From: Bdellovibrionales bacterium
Lineage (GTDB): Bacteria; Bdellovibrionota; Bdellovibrionia; Bdellovibrionales; JAMPXM01
Direction: 5' to 3'
Length of the DNA: 64,000 nucleotides
Assembly: GCA_016713885.1 (NCBI GenBank)
Contig: JADJOF010000004.1
Location: 310,001 to 374,000, forward strand
Below the pieces are notes generated by a model. The model did not search any database and was not told the origin of the DNA. It worked only from the letters and a program-made list of their open reading frames with translations. Position 1 is the first letter of the stretch; each line of letters opens with the position of its first letter. Position numbers and translations under genes: made by a program. Shown piece by piece: positions 53,611-62,363 of this stretch.

Positions 53611-53718
53611 AACTCATTCTTAACGGCCGAACAGTCCAAAGTCGAGCCCGTGGCCCGCGTGGTCGAGGTCGCTCTTCCGCGACCTGACAAACTCCCAACG
53701 GCTTTGGACAATGTGGAC

Positions 53719-54918
53719 ATGACCGAGTCTCCCCGGGGTCAGCACCCCATCCACACCGGACCGATTTCAATGAGCGGCGATAAAGTCGCGAGCAAAGGCA
53801 CCACTAAAAAAGGCCTCGAGCCCAATGAAGTCACACCGATTGGATTCCCAGGCCCCGTCAATCTGCTCCTCATCACCGGACGCAGTGACTGGGGCCTTGC
53901 GCCACGGCAGGTCATCGAACTCCTCAAACTCATAAAGCCCATTGGTGCGCGGGTCGCCGTGGCAGCACCTTCAGAACCCCCTCACGGCAATGAGTTTCGT
54001 AAAAATGCGAGTAACTTCATCTCCATCAAGCGCGACGAATTCTCGATCACGGATTTTTTCCGTCTGAGCCGCGCCGTAAAGAATCTCGATATCAATATCA
54101 TTCACTCACATGGCCGAATTGGCGGACTCTATTCGCGACTGCTCGGCATGAAAACTGGAATCCCAGTTATTCACACCTTCCACGGCATCGCGAAGCGCGA
54201 TGGTATGATGGGAAAAATCTATTCCATCGCCGAGCGTCTTCTTGCGCGCACCAAATTTATCGGCGTGTTCCCTTCAGATTCTGAGTATCAGCAAGCCCTT
54301 CAAGCCGGCCTCATGCAGAGCGGACAAGCCCCCTTGATTCTTGAGAAAGCGATCGACATTAAAGCTTTTCCAAAAAAGAAAAAAGCCTCCTTCGGCGGTG
54401 CGAAGCTTCGAATCGGCGGAATCGCTCGCTCAGGCTCAGCCAACGGGCCTGATCTCTTGCTGAAGCTTGCCAACGAAACTGGCGACATCGCCCACTGGTC
54501 CTCGTCTGGTCTCAACAAAGATCATCTCGCAAAGTACGGACACGTGCCCGAAGACTTCGAGGCCGTGACCTCACCAGCCGAGCTCGTCAGTTGGATGCAG
54601 TCACTCGATGTCTTCGTCTGCACTTCACGCCACGAGGGACACGCCAATGGCGTTCTCGAGGCACTCGCCGCCGGAGTGCCCTGTGTGCTTGCGCAGATTC
54701 CGGCACACCAAGACATTGCGGGAGCTCAGGCTGCGATTGTCTTCGAACCCGAAGACACAATCGCCTTTCGAGGTATCATGCAGAATCTTCGCGAGGACGT
54801 CGGCCTGCGCAATTCCCTTGTCTCAAACGGCACCTACTACCTTGAGCGGTTTCACAATTGGGACAAACACGTCGAGGACACCCTCGAGCTGTACCGCTCA
54901 GGCCTCCGCGGCTGGTGA
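53719..54918 (+). CDS. GT4-type glycosyltransferase
   Basis: The protein has GT-B layout with NIIHSHGRIGGLYSRLLG in the first half and SRHEGHANGVLEALAAGVP, the E-x7-E motif, in the second. Such enzymes retain the anomeric configuration and use nucleotide sugars. The start is not certain: ATG 53719, GTG 53713 and ATG 53770 are in frame and none has a good ribosome site. It is divergent from rmlB and probably part of the polysaccharide locus. Confidence 0.82.
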   Translation: MTESPRGQHPIHTGPISMSGDKVASKGTTKKGLEPNEVTPIGFPGPVNLLLITGRSDWGLAPRQVIELLKLIKPIGARVAVAAPSEPPHGNEFRKNASNFISIKRDEFSITDFFRLSRAVKNLDINIIHSHGRIGGLYSRLLGMKTGIPVIHTFHGIAKRDGMMGKIYSIAERLLARTKFIGVFPSDSEYQQALQAGLMQSGQAPLILEKAIDIKAFPKKKKASFGGAKLRIGGIARSGSANGPDLLLKLANETGDIAHWSSSGLNKDHLAKYGHVPEDFEAVTSPAELVSWMQSLDVFVCTSRHEGHANGVLEALAAGVPCVLAQIPAHQDIAGAQAAIVFEPEDTIAFRGIMQNLREDVGLRNSLVSNGTYYLERFHNWDKHVEDTLELYRSGLRGW

Positions 54919-54982
54919 GACGCGATCTGCATCAAAACGAGTCAGAACTAAGGTCCAAGCACCATCAAACCGATAAGATGTC

Positions 54983-56854
54983 ATGGACTACATTCGCCCT
55001 GCACGTTTCGCAGTTGCAGCACTTTTGATTTTGACATCGGCCTGCTCTAAAAAGGATGACGTCGGCCGCATGCGTATTGTGATGCCGACGGCTCCCACAA
55101 CGTCCAAGTTGAGCAGCAGCAGCGGACTTCAATCCGTCTCAGCTCAATCAGGCGGAGGCACCAGCTGGAACTCAACTATCAATCCTACAGCCGGCAGCGA
55201 GATCAATTGCTTTGCTGTTTTTGTCGGAGGCGGCGAACTCGGTGCAAACTCGTGTTCGATTAGCAATGGCAGCACAATCGCGTTTGGCCCTCACGTCGGC
55301 TTCCTCAAAGCTGGTGAAGAAATCTTTGTCGACACTCCTGCCGGAGACCGCACCATCTACGTAATTGGCCTCAAGTCAGCAACAGCCGCCGCTTGCTCAA
55401 ACTTCTCCAACTCCGAGCCCGACGGTGCCAACCTTTCTGAACCATTCTTGATCGCCGCGCGAACTTCCACCATTCCATCAGGCCCCAGCACACTCACGAT
55501 CAATGCGGCACTCGATACCAGCAAGAAAATTCAAGATTGCAACTTCATCACGCCGGTCGGTGGAGGCCAGCAGAACCCGTTTGGTGATAAGCGCGACGGA
55601 TCGATGTCGCTGTCAGGCAACGTCAGTCTTTATGCTGGCTCAGGACTCTACTCCGATGCTGGCATTGTCCACACGCCGGTTGCCGGCGGAGTCCCATCTG
55701 CAAAAATGTTTAGTGCCACACGCAGAATTACCAATATCGCAAGCGCCGGCGGATCAGCGGGTCGCGAACTCACCGTGAGCGCGTTCACGGCGAGCGAGTT
55801 TGATGTCGGCGACGAAGTTCTCTGGTATGTTGCCGGAGGAAACACAAGCGAGGGCGGCGCAACTGGGCCTGATGATCCCCTCAAGGGCGCCTGCGGGGGC
55901 AATCTCTATCTTGGACGCTATGGCACCGCCAAAATTTCATCCATCGGAGCCGGTTCAATCACCGTCGACTCAAGCCTCATCACAAACCCACTGCTGGTAA
56001 AGAATGTGAAACTCGCAGCAGCGGTCGGTTCAGACTTCTGCCGCATCACGCTGACTCGCGTTTCTAACTTCGACACACTCACGATAGGCGCATCGCAAAC
56101 ACTGCAGTTCAGCGCGAGCAATCTGGATCTCGAAAACGGTGTTGGCGGCCTGATTGCCGTTCGCGCCGAAGTCATCGATATTTTTGCGGCAGACAGTATC
56201 CTTGAACTCAACGCCACTGGAAAAGGCTACGCCGGTGGTATGTCTGGCGGAGGAAACGGCGGCGGCATGGGAGGAACGGGTTACAACGGCGGTGCTGGTA
56301 ACAACACCATGGCCGGTGGTGGTGGCGCAGGCGCCGGCAGCGGCGGCGCAAGCTCAGGCGGCATGGCTGCTGGATCCGCACCGTTGCATTGCAGTGGCTA
56401 CGCTTGTGGTCCGCTACGCGATCAGAAAATGTTCATGGGCGGTGGCGGCGGCGGCGGCAATAGCTCGGGAGGCACCGGCGGCGGCGCCATCTTCTTATTT
56501 GCAAGAAACATCAAAGGCGCCGGAACATTAAAACTCTATGGAAACGGAATGCTCGGCAATGGCGGCTCTGCCGGTTCGGGTGGTGGAGGCGGCGGCGCAA
56601 TTGCACTCGCCGCACGCGATCTCAACGTCGGTAGCGTATTGGTTCAAAATCTCGGGGGCAGCGGGGGCTCTGGATCCAACGGCGGTGGTGGCGGCGGCGG
56701 CGGCATTACCGACATTCAGTACTGCTCAAAAAGTTCATCCCTCACCACCAATAGCGGCGGTGGCTCAGGTGCTTCAGGAGGAGCAAACGGCGCAGCCGGA
56801 GAGCTCACTGAAGTTGCCAATGAATCAAAACTTTGCGCTCTCCCAAGCTCATAG
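54983..56854 (+). CDS. Large Gly-rich lipoprotein
   Basis: The lipobox is LTSAC (Cys21). About 400 residues of beta-rich region (EINCFAVFVGGGELGANSC, GDEVLWYVAGG, DFCRITLTRVSNF) precede a Gly-rich domain (about 420-600) containing runs of six or more glycines, ACGPLRDQKMFMGGG and IFLFARNIKGAGTL. Cysteines recur in pairs. It is a paralogue of the next gene, sharing N-terminus and Gly-rich C-terminus. It is likely surface-exposed; the role is unknown. A GGTAC hairpin terminator follows. Confidence 0.8.
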   Translation: MDYIRPARFAVAALLILTSACSKKDDVGRMRIVMPTAPTTSKLSSSSGLQSVSAQSGGGTSWNSTINPTAGSEINCFAVFVGGGELGANSCSISNGSTIAFGPHVGFLKAGEEIFVDTPAGDRTIYVIGLKSATAAACSNFSNSEPDGANLSEPFLIAARTSTIPSGPSTLTINAALDTSKKIQDCNFITPVGGGQQNPFGDKRDGSMSLSGNVSLYAGSGLYSDAGIVHTPVAGGVPSAKMFSATRRITNIASAGGSAGRELTVSAFTASEFDVGDEVLWYVAGGNTSEGGATGPDDPLKGACGGNLYLGRYGTAKISSIGAGSITVDSSLITNPLLVKNVKLAAAVGSDFCRITLTRVSNFDTLTIGASQTLQFSASNLDLENGVGGLIAVRAEVIDIFAADSILELNATGKGYAGGMSGGGNGGGMGGTGYNGGAGNNTMAGGGGAGAGSGGASSGGMAAGSAPLHCSGYACGPLRDQKMFMGGGGGGGNSSGGTGGGAIFLFARNIKGAGTLKLYGNGMLGNGGSAGSGGGGGGAIALAARDLNVGSVLVQNLGGSGGSGSNGGGGGGGGITDIQYCSKSSSLTTNSGGGSGASGGANGAAGELTEVANESKLCALPSS

Positions 56855-56858
56855 AGTC

Positions 56859-56879
56859 AAAAGGTACAATGTACCTTTT
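56859..56879 (+). terminator. Hairpin terminator after the first Gly-rich lipoprotein
   Basis: AAAAGGTAC-AAT-GTACCTTTT has a nine-base stem ending in four T residues. It separates the two paralogous lipoprotein genes and shares the AAAAGGTAC word with the terminator at 16053. Confidence 0.8.
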
Positions 56880-56956
56880 CGCTTCGCTCTGCGTCGGCCC
56901 GTCTCAGAGCGACACACCGCACTCAATAATCTGCCCCAAAGTCCGATAAGTAGAGC

Positions 56957-59956
56957 ATGGCACGTTGCTCGTCTTTCGATACCGCGAGAGTTCTCGCGGC
57001 AACCCTCTTGTTGCTTACAACCGTAGGCATCACTGCATGTTCGAAGAAAGATGAGACTGGAAAAGTTCGCATCGTCTTTCCGACGGCACCAGCAACAGTC
57101 AACGCGGTAAAAAACGCCAAAGCGACAGGCCCCGCCGCACAGCAGTCCGTCTCTGCGCAAGAAGGTCCTGAGTGGAACACGTCACTCAATCCTACTACCG
57201 GTTCTGAGATCAATTGCTTCGCCGTGTTCATTGGCGGCGGCGAGCTCTCAGCCAACACCTGCAATGTCTCCACCGCCAGCGGTGGCGAGACGATTAGCTT
57301 TGGCCCGAACGTCGGTTTTGTTCCCGCGGGCTCCGACGTTCTCATCGACACGCCAAGTGGCTCGCGCACGATTCACGTCATCGGCCTCAAAGCAGCAAAC
57401 TCATCTGCCTGCAAAAGCTACGTCGACACGAAGCCCGACGAAGACTATCTCTCTGAACCCTTCGTCATCGCCTCACAGCAAGCGAATATCCCAACCGGCC
57501 CAAGCACCGTTACCGTCAGCGCAAGCCTTGACGTCAATCGCAAGATCACATCGTGCACCTTCATCAAACGCGATGGCCAAAACTCAAACGTTCCAAAGTT
57601 TGGAGATAAACGCGACGGAAAGCTAAGACTTGCAGGCGTTAGTGCCCTCACGCTCGATGCTGGAAACAAGAGCTATAGCTTTTCACCCGACCTCACACAC
57701 ACTCCCGCAACCACCGGCGTCGCGAGCAACAAGCTCTACTCGAGTTCAAGGCGCGTTCTAAGCGTCAACACCTCTGGCGACTACGCTGGGCGATATCTCG
57801 ATGTCGGCGCTTTCTCGGCTCAGGCGTTTGAACCCGGCGACGAAGTGATCTGGCACGTTGGCGCTGGTGCTTCAAGCGGTGGACCACCCGATGACCCGAT
57901 CAACGGCGCGTGCGGTGGCGATCTGTTTATCGGCCGCTGGGGAACAGCAAAAGTGAAATCAACTGGCAATGCGCTTGGCTGGATCATCATCGACTCACCG
58001 ATCGCAAGCAATCCGGCGCAGATTAAAAATACAAACCTCGCAGCAGCCCCCGGTCCTGACTTTTGCCGCGTTTCAATCACACGCGTTTCAAATTTCGACG
58101 AGCTACGCGTTGATGCGGGAGCCGATTGGACAATGACTCCACAGGCCTACAATCTGGCAAGCGGAGTTGGCGGAGTCCAAGCCATCCGTGTCGACAGACT
58201 CATCGTCGACGGCACACTCAAAATCTCGGCGGTGGGCACAGGCTTTGCCGGAGGAATCGCGCAAACTTCAGGAACAAGCTTCACCGGCATCGGAACACTC
58301 TACAGCAATCCCGCCAATGCCTCCGGCGGTGGCTCATCAAGCTCAAACGGCGGAGCAGGCGGTGCCGGTGGCGCGGAAGGCGGAAGCGGCGCCAGCCTCA
58401 CACCGATTGGCGGCACGGCCACCAACAGCTGCGGCGACTTCAATCTCGATTCGGTGAGCATGGGACAGTTCCATGCCTGCGGACGGAGCAGCGACGGACG
58501 ACTCTACTGCTGGGGATCAAGCTCAAACTTGGGTCTACTCGGCGATGGCGTTCAAAACTCACGCCGACTCTTGCCACGAAGTACCAACGGAACCACCTAT
58601 CAAACCGTCGCAAGCGGATACGACCACACCTGCGCGATCAACTCGGCAAACCAACTCTATTGCTGGGGTTACAATATCAACGGTCAACTTGGCGATGGCA
58701 CAACGTCCACCCGCCTCATACCGACGCAGATCGATGGCGGAAACACCTACACCAAGGTCTCCACAGGAAAGTACACCACTTGCGGCATCACAACTGCGGG
58801 ACAACTCAAGTGCTGGGGCTATAACACCAACGGCCAAGTCGGTGATGGCACAGTCACCAACCGCTCATCGCCAGTCGTCATCGATAGCGGAACGAACTAC
58901 GCCGACGTCTCTGTCGGCGATATGCACACTTGCAGTGTCACGGCTGCAGGTGTTGCAAAATGCTGGGGAAAAAACATAAGCTTCCTGCTCGCCGCCGGCG
59001 GAGCAACGACACAAATGACCCCCTACGTTGTCGACTCCGGAACCAACTATCAGCAGATCCGCGTTCTCACCCACGTCTGCGGCGTCACCACAGCCAATCA
59101 AGTTAAGTGCTGGGGAGACAACGTCTACGGCCAACTCGGACGTGGCAACGTCGTCTCCGATGGAACACCAACCGTGGTCAACGGCGGCGCGGCCTATAGC
59201 AAAATTGCAGTCGGCGACGGGTACAGCTGCGGCATTGCAACCGATGGCGCGCTTCGCTGCTGGGGCAAAAATGCCGCACACCAAGTCGACTCCAGCGGCT
59301 TAAATCGTCTCGACCCCACTGTCGTTCATTCCGGCACAGGCTATACATCCGTCAGCACAGGCTTTGTTTCAACTTGTGGAAAAACCGCGAGTGGCCGATG
59401 GCAGTGTTGGGGCAATAACACCTACGGACAACTCGGCAATGGCTCGGTCAACGTCAGCACGCAGGATGAAACGCCACTTCGCACACAGCTCCCTTGCCTC
59501 GCGATGAGTTCAGGCAAAGCCGTTATCGGTGGAGGTGGCGGAGGAGGTCTTGGTGTCGCCGGCGGTAACGGCGGCGGATTGATTCTTCTCTGGGCGCGCG
59601 AGATCAGCGGTACCGGCGCACTCTACATTAAGTCCAATGGCGCTATCGGTACAAACGCGACAGGTGCTTCAGGTGGAGGAGGCGGCGGCAGCGTCGGCGT
59701 CTTCGCAAAGAGCATCACCAACACCACGATCTACATGGGCGCCGATGGCGGATCCGGTGGAATTCACGGTACATTCCCCGGTGGAGGTGGCGGCGCCGGC
59801 ACTGTCGAAGTTCGCTACTGCGCCGCAAGTTCACCTGGCTTTAACGTCGGTCTTATCACAACGGTCGGCGGAGTCGCCGGCGGAACCGCTGCGAATGCTG
59901 GCGTTCAAACTCCGGTCGCCGCCCAAGACGACGCCGCCGTCTGCTCGACGCCTTAA
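56957..59956 (+). CDS. Gly-rich lipoprotein with seven inserted RCC1 repeats
   Basis: The 999-residue product shares the signal (lipobox GITAC), the beta-rich N-terminal 400 residues (SEINCFAVFIGGGELSANTC, GDEVIWHVGAG, DFCRVSITRVSNF) and the Gly-rich C-terminus (IGGGGGGGLGVAGG) with the preceding gene. Between them, at about 497-850, are seven RCC1 units of about 50 residues, each ending in CWG (YCWG, YCWG, KCWG, KCWG, KCWG, RCWG, QCWG) and most with a second Cys at the unit start. Seven units fit a closed propeller. The insertion lies in the short Cys-bounded loop of the paralogue (HCSGYACGP). It is probably an outer-surface ligand-binding protein. Confidence 0.85.
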   Translation: MARCSSFDTARVLAATLLLLTTVGITACSKKDETGKVRIVFPTAPATVNAVKNAKATGPAAQQSVSAQEGPEWNTSLNPTTGSEINCFAVFIGGGELSANTCNVSTASGGETISFGPNVGFVPAGSDVLIDTPSGSRTIHVIGLKAANSSACKSYVDTKPDEDYLSEPFVIASQQANIPTGPSTVTVSASLDVNRKITSCTFIKRDGQNSNVPKFGDKRDGKLRLAGVSALTLDAGNKSYSFSPDLTHTPATTGVASNKLYSSSRRVLSVNTSGDYAGRYLDVGAFSAQAFEPGDEVIWHVGAGASSGGPPDDPINGACGGDLFIGRWGTAKVKSTGNALGWIIIDSPIASNPAQIKNTNLAAAPGPDFCRVSITRVSNFDELRVDAGADWTMTPQAYNLASGVGGVQAIRVDRLIVDGTLKISAVGTGFAGGIAQTSGTSFTGIGTLYSNPANASGGGSSSSNGGAGGAGGAEGGSGASLTPIGGTATNSCGDFNLDSVSMGQFHACGRSSDGRLYCWGSSSNLGLLGDGVQNSRRLLPRSTNGTTYQTVASGYDHTCAINSANQLYCWGYNINGQLGDGTTSTRLIPTQIDGGNTYTKVSTGKYTTCGITTAGQLKCWGYNTNGQVGDGTVTNRSSPVVIDSGTNYADVSVGDMHTCSVTAAGVAKCWGKNISFLLAAGGATTQMTPYVVDSGTNYQQIRVLTHVCGVTTANQVKCWGDNVYGQLGRGNVVSDGTPTVVNGGAAYSKIAVGDGYSCGIATDGALRCWGKNAAHQVDSSGLNRLDPTVVHSGTGYTSVSTGFVSTCGKTASGRWQCWGNNTYGQLGNGSVNVSTQDETPLRTQLPCLAMSSGKAVIGGGGGGGLGVAGGNGGGLILLWAREISGTGALYIKSNGAIGTNATGASGGGGGGSVGVFAKSITNTTIYMGADGGSGGIHGTFPGGGGGAGTVEVRYCAASSPGFNVGLITTVGGVAGGTAANAGVQTPVAAQDDAAVCSTP

Positions 59957-60070
59957 CTCGACCGCTCCTCGGCCATTTCTTATCCCGGAACCACGCTCGT
60001 CTTGTCGGTCGGCCTTGAGCCGATGGCACCTGCTTTGACACGCCTTTTGATTTGGGCTCCCCCGAAGAAC

Positions 60071-60099
60071 TTGAGAATAACACCTTTAGGTGGTATTCT
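60071..60099 (+). promoter_or_regulatory. Promoter and dyad operator of the hicB-like gene
   Basis: TTGAGA (60071-60076) and TATTCT (60094-60099) are spaced by 17 bases. The interval is spanned by the dyad AGAATAACACC-TTTA-GGTGGTATTCT (60074-60099; one mismatch). Such a dyad on a promoter fits autorepression by the HTH domain of the encoded protein. Confidence 0.55.
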
Positions 60100-60135
60100 A
60101 GACTCAATGCTGAGGTTAAAGCTGGAGGAATAGCG

Positions 60136-60564
60136 ATGCACTATCATTTTCGTGTTCACAAAGATGGCAACGGCTTCTGGGCGGAGTGCATTGAACTCGA
60201 TGGTTGCCAGACCGAAGGCGAAGATCTCGACACGCTAAAAGCAAATGCCGAAGACGCGCTCAATCTCTATCTCTCTGAGCCAGAGGAGTCCCGCATGGTC
60301 TTCCCGCTTCCAAAGAAAATGGCAAAGCGCGCCGGTATTATTGCTGTTGCCGTTCAACCGAGTGTCGCTCTCTCTGTGCAGCTCAAGAGCATTCGAGCCA
60401 AACGCAATCTCACACAGACAAAGGCCGCAAACCTCATCGGCATCAAGACGCTCTATACTTACCAGAAACTTGAATCACCAAAGACTTCAAATCCCGAGCT
60501 CAAAACCCTCTCAAAACTCAAAAAGGCATTTCCAGAACTCAACCTCGACGCACTCGTCAGCTGA
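60136..60564 (+). CDS. hicB: HicB-like antitoxin with HTH domain, no HicA partner visible
   Basis: ATG 60136 (MHYHFRVHKDGNGFWAECIEL) is preceded by GGAGG. Residues 1-60 are the HicB RNase-H-like fold with ECIELDGCQTEGEDLDTLKANAEDAL, and residues 80-140 an XRE-type helix-turn-helix (KRNLTQTKAANLIGIKTLYTYQ). HicB neutralises the mRNA interferase HicA. No hicA-sized frame is found within 180 bases upstream or 220 downstream, so this is solitary. A longer reading from 60052 lacks a ribosome site. Confidence 0.82.
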   Translation: MHYHFRVHKDGNGFWAECIELDGCQTEGEDLDTLKANAEDALNLYLSEPEESRMVFPLPKKMAKRAGIIAVAVQPSVALSVQLKSIRAKRNLTQTKAANLIGIKTLYTYQKLESPKTSNPELKTLSKLKKAFPELNLDALVS

Positions 60565-60624
60565 GCCAAGCAAATCACCCCGTTTTCGCTTAAACAGAAT
60601 ATTCCCTGACTTATAAGCACAAAA

Positions 60625-60642
60625 TTACCGCTTCAACAGTAA
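60625..60642. promoter_or_regulatory. Hip operator 1
   Basis: TTACCGCTTCAACAGTAA is the first of three related dyads (TTAC-G ... CAGTA) upstream of hipB. The site lies 160 bases before the gene. Distance to operator 2 is 81 bases. Confidence 0.55.
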
Positions 60643-60705
60643 ATTTGGCACGCTTAAGCCGATTTTGACCATGTCGACTCAGCCTCTCTTCACAACCGAC
60701 ATATT

Positions 60706-60723
60706 TTACCGCTAAAGCAGTAT
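60706..60723. promoter_or_regulatory. Hip operator 2 over a -35 box
   Basis: TTACCGCTAAAGCAGTAT matches operators 1 and 3. A candidate promoter has -35 TTTACC (60705-60710) and -10 TATCAT (60727-60732), spaced 16 bases, so this operator would cover the -35 box. Confidence 0.55.
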
Positions 60724-60776
60724 TTTTATCATTTTCAAAACATTTGGACTTGGATTCCACCGGAAACAAGGTAACT

Positions 60777-60794
60777 TTACCGTTATGACAGTAA
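60777..60794. promoter_or_regulatory. Hip operator 3 over the hipB start codon
   Basis: TTACCGTTATGACAGTAA contains the hipB ATG (60785-60787). It is 71 bases from operator 2. The three sites share outer TTAC(C)G and CAGTA and vary in the middle six bases. Confidence 0.55.
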
Positions 60795-61075
60795 CGTTTG
60801 ACCAGTTTTCACACTCAATCAAACTCACGCGCAAAGCCGCTGGCCTCAGCCAAGCTCAGCTCGCAGAGCTCGCCGGGGTCGGAAAAACACTGATTTTCGA
60901 CATCGAAAAAGGACACGACGACGTCTCATTCTCAAAGCTCAGCCGCGTACTCGAAGCACTCAATATCCATCTCGAAATCAAGCTTCCATTCACACCGCCA
61001 TTAGACGAAACCAGAAACGAAACGAGAGACGAAAAGAAAAGGGCCGGAACTGGTAAGCGAGCTCGTCGTGCGTAA
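60785..61075 (+). CDS. hipB: HipB, transcriptional regulator of a HipBST system
   Basis: The 96-residue protein has an XRE-type helix-turn-helix (LTRKAAGLSQAQLAELAGVGKTLIFDIEKG, core LSQAQLAELAGV) and a basic C-terminal tail (KKRAGTGKRARRA). In the three-gene HipBST type, HipB mainly binds operators and boosts the antitoxic effect of HipS. It overlaps hipS by eight bases. Three dyad operators lie upstream. Confidence 0.87.
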   Translation: MTVTFDQFSHSIKLTRKAAGLSQAQLAELAGVGKTLIFDIEKGHDDVSFSKLSRVLEALNIHLEIKLPFTPPLDETRNETRDEKKRAGTGKRARRA

Positions 61076-61382
61076 AGCCGATATCTACGTTCAAGGCACC
61101 AAAGCCGGAACCTTCACCGAATTCGACAAACGCAACTACGAGATACAGTACGATCCGAACTACAAAGGTCACCCCATTTCACTCACGCTCAAAGTTCGAA
61201 CAGAGCCCTACACGTTCACCGATTTTCCAACCTTCTTCGACGGACTCTTGCCTGAAGGAGCTCAATTGGATGCGCTCTTGAGACAACGAAAGATCGATAA
61301 GAATGATCACTTCAGCCAGCTCCTTGCCGTCGGTGAAGATCTTGTCGGAGCCGTTCAAGTCAAAGAGAGCGATGCTTCATGA
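61068..61382 (+). CDS. hipS: HipS, small antitoxin of HipBST
   Basis: The 104-residue protein corresponds to the N-terminal subdomain of HipA (KADIYVQGTKAGTFTEF, PISLTLKV, FDGLLPEGAQLDALL). In HipBST this subdomain is a separate protein that neutralises the kinase HipT. The start is GTG 61068 within hipB, and the stop overlaps hipT by ATGA. Cotranslation of the three genes is implied. Confidence 0.88.
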   Translation: MRKADIYVQGTKAGTFTEFDKRNYEIQYDPNYKGHPISLTLKVRTEPYTFTDFPTFFDGLLPEGAQLDALLRQRKIDKNDHFSQLLAVGEDLVGAVQVKESDAS

Positions 61383-62314
61383 ACCGTTGCCTTTTCACCT
61401 ATGAGCCGCTGAAGGCCACCGAACATCTCTACTCGAAGATCGGACTGAAGAAGCTCAATGCGGCTCTTAAATCACTCGCAGTATTCCCCTACACATCCAA
61501 ACAGCTCATACGCGAATCACAAAGACTCGCCGGTAAGATCTCGATTCAAGGAGTGCAACCAAAACTCAGCGTCAAACTGGCCGTCGCAAAGGGCGTGTTC
61601 GAAGTCGTGGAGCGAAACGGCACCTTCATTGTAAAACCGCAAACGGGACAGCTTCCGGAGCTCCCTGAAAACGAAGATCTCACTATGCATCTCGCTAAAA
61701 CCGCAAAGATCAAGGTCCCTTGGCACGGACTGATTGCATGCGAAGATGAGACACGCGCCTATGTAATCAAACGCTTCGACCGACAACCGCGGGGAGTCAA
61801 GATCCCGCAAGAAGACTTTGCCCAGCTGATGGAGGCAAGTCGCACGACCAAATACGAAGCAACGATGGAGCACATTGCCAATGTCGTCGAACGATACTGC
61901 ACATTCGGACGAGCCGAAATGCCGGAACTTTTTAGACGACTCATCTTTTCATTCCTCACGGGAAATGAAGACATGCATCTCAAAAACTTCTCGCTTCTGA
62001 CCGACTCACGCGGAATCGTAAAGCTCACTCCTGCATACGATCTCCTAAATTCAACGATCGCCATAGCAGATCCGATCGAAGAACTCGCACTCTCACTGAA
62101 CGACAAGAAGCACGGCCTGACTCTCGATGACTTCATGCTCTATGCAATCGACAGCCTCCAACTCACGGAAAAACTCGCACTCAAAGAAATCAAATCGCTG
62201 CTTTCACACTTAGACGCCTGGAGAAAGATGATCGAGATTTCCTTCTTAAGCGACGAGATGAAGGCCAGCTACGAGCATGTTCTAACGGAACGCGCTCGCC
62301 GCCTTCAGACATGA
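61379..62314 (+). CDS. hipT: HipT, HipA-like Ser/Thr kinase toxin
   Basis: The 311-residue kinase lacks the N-terminal subdomain of HipA, which is encoded as hipS. The Gly-rich loop region reads KISIQGVQPK (53-62), with Ser55 where autophosphorylation occurs in the family. ATP-binding Lys is K86 (IVKP), the catalytic loop is TGNEDMHLKNFS (194-205; Asp198, Asn203) and the metal-binding Asp is in YDLLNS (221). E. coli HipT phosphorylates TrpS; the target here is not known. In the known E. coli form this loop has two serines (SIS); here the first is Lys53. Confidence 0.9.
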   Translation: MNRCLFTYEPLKATEHLYSKIGLKKLNAALKSLAVFPYTSKQLIRESQRLAGKISIQGVQPKLSVKLAVAKGVFEVVERNGTFIVKPQTGQLPELPENEDLTMHLAKTAKIKVPWHGLIACEDETRAYVIKRFDRQPRGVKIPQEDFAQLMEASRTTKYEATMEHIANVVERYCTFGRAEMPELFRRLIFSFLTGNEDMHLKNFSLLTDSRGIVKLTPAYDLLNSTIAIADPIEELALSLNDKKHGLTLDDFMLYAIDSLQLTEKLALKEIKSLLSHLDAWRKMIEISFLSDEMKASYEHVLTERARRLQT

Positions 62315-62318
62315 ACGA
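62294..62318 (+). repeat. 25-bp direct repeat, left copy (hipT 3' end)
   Basis: The last bases of hipT plus four bases after the stop are repeated exactly at 63212-63236 (GCTCGCCGCCTTCAGACATG at the start). The two copies bound an 893-base segment carrying a toxin-antitoxin pair. Confidence 0.85.
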
Positions 62319-62323
62319 ATGCT

Positions 62324-62344
62324 ACCGCCGTCAAAGTTCCAAGC
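62324..62344. repeat. 21-bp duplicate of antitoxin coding sequence
   Basis: This 21-base sequence (ACCGCCGTCAAAGTTCCAAG plus C) recurs exactly at 62410-62430 inside the antitoxin gene, 86 bases away. It looks like a fragment of the antitoxin gene copied just after hipT. Confidence 0.7.
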
Positions 62345-62363
62345 TCCAACACAAATCGACGCC

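Noticed and set aside
56220..56780. Repeat array resembling a CRISPR
   Set aside because: The repeats are GGC/GGT glycine codons of irregular period in an open reading frame, without constant repeats or unique spacers.
60052..60135. N-terminal extension of the HicB-like protein
   Set aside because: It contains the promoter and dyad and has no ribosome site; ATG 60136 follows GGAGG.
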